A stretch of DNA of 64,000 bases from Anseongella ginsenosidimutans (GTDB taxonomy: Bacteria > Bacteroidota > Bacteroidia > Sphingobacteriales > Sphingobacteriaceae): assembly GCF_008033235.1 (NCBI RefSeq), contig NZ_CP042432.1:2790001-2854000 (forward strand), in the 5' to 3' direction. Within the stretch, counting starts at the first letter, position 1; each line of letters opens with the position of its first letter. Made by a program: the position numbers and the translations under genes. The notes under the pieces are model-generated. The model was not told the origin of the DNA. It saw only the letters and a program-made list of their open reading frames with translations, and ran no database searches. Positions 62,025 through 64,000 of this stretch are shown here, in pieces.

Positions 62025-63520
62025 TCAGGCTATAATGGGGCGGACAACTTCCCCCGCCACATCGGTCAGGCGGAAAGGTCTTCCCTGGAATTCATAAGTT
62101 AGTCGTTCATGATCGAAACCAAGCAGATGCAGCATGGTGGCATGTACATCATGCACGGAAGTTTTACCACTCAGCGCTTCAAAGCCAATCTCGTCGGTTT
62201 CCCCGTAGCTGCCTCCCCGCTTAACGCCGCCGCCGGCCATCCAGATCGTATAGGCATCGGTATGATGGTCTCTTCCCAAAAAGGGCATTTCCTGGTTCCC
62301 CCGGTTTTCCTGCATGGGCGTGCGGCCAAACTCTCCACCCCAGACTACGAGGGTCTCGTCAAGCAACCCTCGCTGTTTCAGGTCCATCAGGAGGGCTGTC
62401 ATGGCCCGGTCTATTTGCTGGCATTTGCTGCGGAAACCTACATTTATGGCCGTGCTTTTATCCGTGCCGTGACTGTCCCATCCCCAGTCAAATAACTGAA
62501 CAAAGCGCACGCCTTTTTCTACCAGTTTACGGGCAAGCAGGCAATTGTTGGCAAAGGATTCCTGGCCGGGTTCCGTGCCGTATAACTCGTGGATATATTC
62601 CGGTTCGTCATTGATATTCATGACATCCGGAACGGCGACCTGCATTTTATAGGCCATTTCATATTGGCTGATACGGGTGATGATCTCCGGGTCGTGAAAA
62701 GCCTCGTACTCCTGCCGGTTAACTTCGTTAATGGCATTGATCGTTTGCTTCTTCAGATCGCGGTCAATGCCTTCCGGGTCGCTGATGTACAGCACGGGAT
62801 CGCCTTTGGAGCGGCATTGTACTCCCTGGTAAACCGAAGGGAGAAAGCCGCTTCCCCATACGCTTTTGCCTGCGTCGGGAGTTTTTCCGCCGGACGTAAG
62901 GACTACGAAGCCGGGCAGGTTGCTGTTTTCCGAACCCAGCCCGTAGGTGACCCAAGAGCCAATGCTCGGTCTTCCCAGCCGCGGACTGCCGGTATGCATG
63001 AACAGCTGGGCGGGGCCGTGGTTGAACTGATCGGTATGTACGGCTTTAAGAAAGCTGACCTCGTCTACCACCTGTGAAAAATGAGGCAGGTGATCCGATA
63101 CCCAGGCGCGGCTTTCGCCGTATTGCCTGAATTCGGCCTGAGGCCCCAGCATCTGAGGTACACCGCGGATAAAAGCGAACTTTTTCCCTTCCAGCAGGGA
63201 GGGGGGCAGGGTTTATTATGGAGTTTATGCAGTTCGGGTTTATAGTCGAATAATTCCAGCTGGGAAGGGGCGCCGGCCATGTGCAGGTAGATCACACTCT
63301 TTGCGCGGGGAGCAAAGTGCGGTATCTTGGGCGCCATGGGATTCGCCGGGTCTATGAGTGATGGAGCCGCTCCCGTACCTGCGATACTACTGCCGCATCC
63401 TGCCAGCAGCGAACCGAGGGCAATGCTGCCCATGCCGGCTACGCAGTCAAGCAGGAAATGCCGCCGGGTGATATAACTAAGCGCTTTCTGGTTGGCTTCT
63501 TTAAGTAATTTCTCGTTCAT
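62025..63520 (-). CDS. DUF1501 (sulfatase-fold) exported protein, frame broken once
   Basis: The N-terminus SYITRRHFLLDCVAGMGSIALGSLLAGCG is a twin-arginine lipoprotein-type signal. The body has VIYLHMAGAPSQLELFDYKPEL, DQFNHGPAQLFMHTGSPR, FDWGWDSHGTDK, VVWGGEFGRTPM and GRDHHTDAYTIWMAGGGVK, the DUF1501 signatures. As read, the frame shifts after NKPCP; adding one base to the G6 run at 63201-63206 (C6 on the coding strand) restores CPPSLLEGKKFAFIRGVPQMLGPQ. DUF1501 proteins belong to the alkaline phosphatase/sulfatase fold and accompany DUF1549/1553 proteins in Planctomycetes and Bacteroidota; their substrates are unknown. The start lies 7 bases from the DUF1553 stop. Confidence 0.88.
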
Positions 63521-63527
63521 GACGATC

Positions 63528-64000
63528 TCATGATTTTGTTAAAAATTCGTCCAGGTTCATTATGGCATTCGCCACAATGGTGAGTGCTGCCCGCTGGGGA
63601 GTGGCCCCCGTGAGGTCCGCTTCGGCGGGAAGCATTAATAATTTCCGGGCTTCTTCCGGTTCTTCCTTGTATTTTTGATAGGCCTGCCGGTACAGCTTTT
63701 CCAGTACTTCCAGCTTTTCTTCGGGAATCGGCTTCAGCATGGCTCGCTGGTATCCTTCCCGGATGGCCGCTTTTATATCTTTATCGCCTGCCTGCTCCAT
63801 TTTCAACGCCAGGCTTCGTGAGGCTTCCTGGTAAACCGGGTCATTCAGGGTCACCAGCGCCTGCAGGGGCGTATTGGTAGTGATCCGCTGTACCAGGCAA
63901 ACTTCCCGGCTGGTGGCATCAAAGCTGATAAAGGAAGGGTAGGGGCTGGTGCGTTTATGGAAGGTGTAGACCGCCCGCCGGTACTGGTCTTCTCCTTCGC
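63528..64000 (-). CDS. DUF1553 (PSD1) domain protein, 5' end outside window
   Basis: Only the C-terminal ~157 residues are visible: RTSPYPSFISFDATSREVC and LVQRITTNTPLQALVTLNDP are the PSD1/DUF1553 signature, followed by the helical end of the family (NAIMNLDEFLTKS). The full protein usually carries an N-terminal cytochrome c domain and DUF1549. First visible gene of the DUF1553-DUF1501-isomerase-cytochrome cluster. Confidence 0.85.
   Translation of the reverse strand, partial: EGEDQYRRAVYTFHKRTSPYPSFISFDATSREVCLVQRITTNTPLQALVTLNDPVYQEASRSLALKMEQAGDKDIKAAIREGYQRAMLKPIPEEKLEVLEKLYRQAYQKYKEEPEEARKLLMLPAEADLTGATPQRAALTIVANAIMNLDEFLTKS

Overview
The window reads as chromosomal DNA of a Bacteroidota species, most like the Chitinophagales/Sphingobacteriales side of the phylum. 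The grounds are a SusC/SusD pair, PorP/SprF and gliding-type C-terminal sorting domains of the type IX secretion system (T9SS), Bacteroidota-only families (DUF4290, DUF6496, DUF6520-like), short two-gene cytochrome bd, and many promoters with the Bacteroidota -7 element TAnnTTTG. No rRNA, tRNA, CRISPR array, prophage or intact insertion sequence was seen.

Layout. 1-8.4 kb is housekeeping: the end of a cystathionine beta-synthase-like enzyme, murA, a DUF4290 gene, the UvrD/PcrA helicase, cytochrome bd (cydA interrupted, cydB intact) and a small HD hydrolase. 8.5-10.6 kb holds a remnant of a PD-(D/E)XK (Rpn-type) transposase, a uracil-DNA glycosylase and an XRE regulator. 10.6-20.3 kb is an AT-richer accessory block: an exported thioredoxin, SusC/SusD, a DUF6520-like peptide, a MauE/DoxX redox membrane protein, a class I terpene synthase behind four phased repeats, and an AraC regulator. 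20.4-25.0 kb is a T9SS surface-protein operon. 25.4-34.4 kb carries a Tat-exported oxidoreductase, small stress proteins, two-component genes, the Ku/LigD end-joining operon and an AI-2E-type transporter.

34.4-39.1 kb is the leucine operon leuC-leuD-synthase-leuB. 39.2-46.3 kb has a PLP amino-acid enzyme, a rhodanese-like lipoprotein, a TonB-dependent receptor behind a 16-bp palindrome, a phosphoesterase, a nucleotidyltransferase and a second response regulator/kinase pair. 46.5-50.5 kb runs from a DUF2383 protein to bioA. 50.5-58.6 kb is a tight minus-strand block: a PorV-like protein, a ComEA-like helix-hairpin-helix domain fused to a beta-barrel, ComEC, an enoyl-CoA hydratase, a DUF4412 protein and MscS. 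This is the best candidate for an undescribed system, a DNA-uptake module. 58.7-64 kb has a broken secreted hydrolase, then a planctomycete-style cluster (DUF2231/cytochrome c/LRR, sugar isomerase-like, DUF1501, DUF1553).

Reading frames. susC (twice) and the DUF1501 gene are each broken by exactly one missing base in a G/C homopolymer, which suggests sequence errors. The cydA break is better explained by a 19-nt insertion, and the secreted hydrolase has lost a large internal segment; those two look like real lesions.
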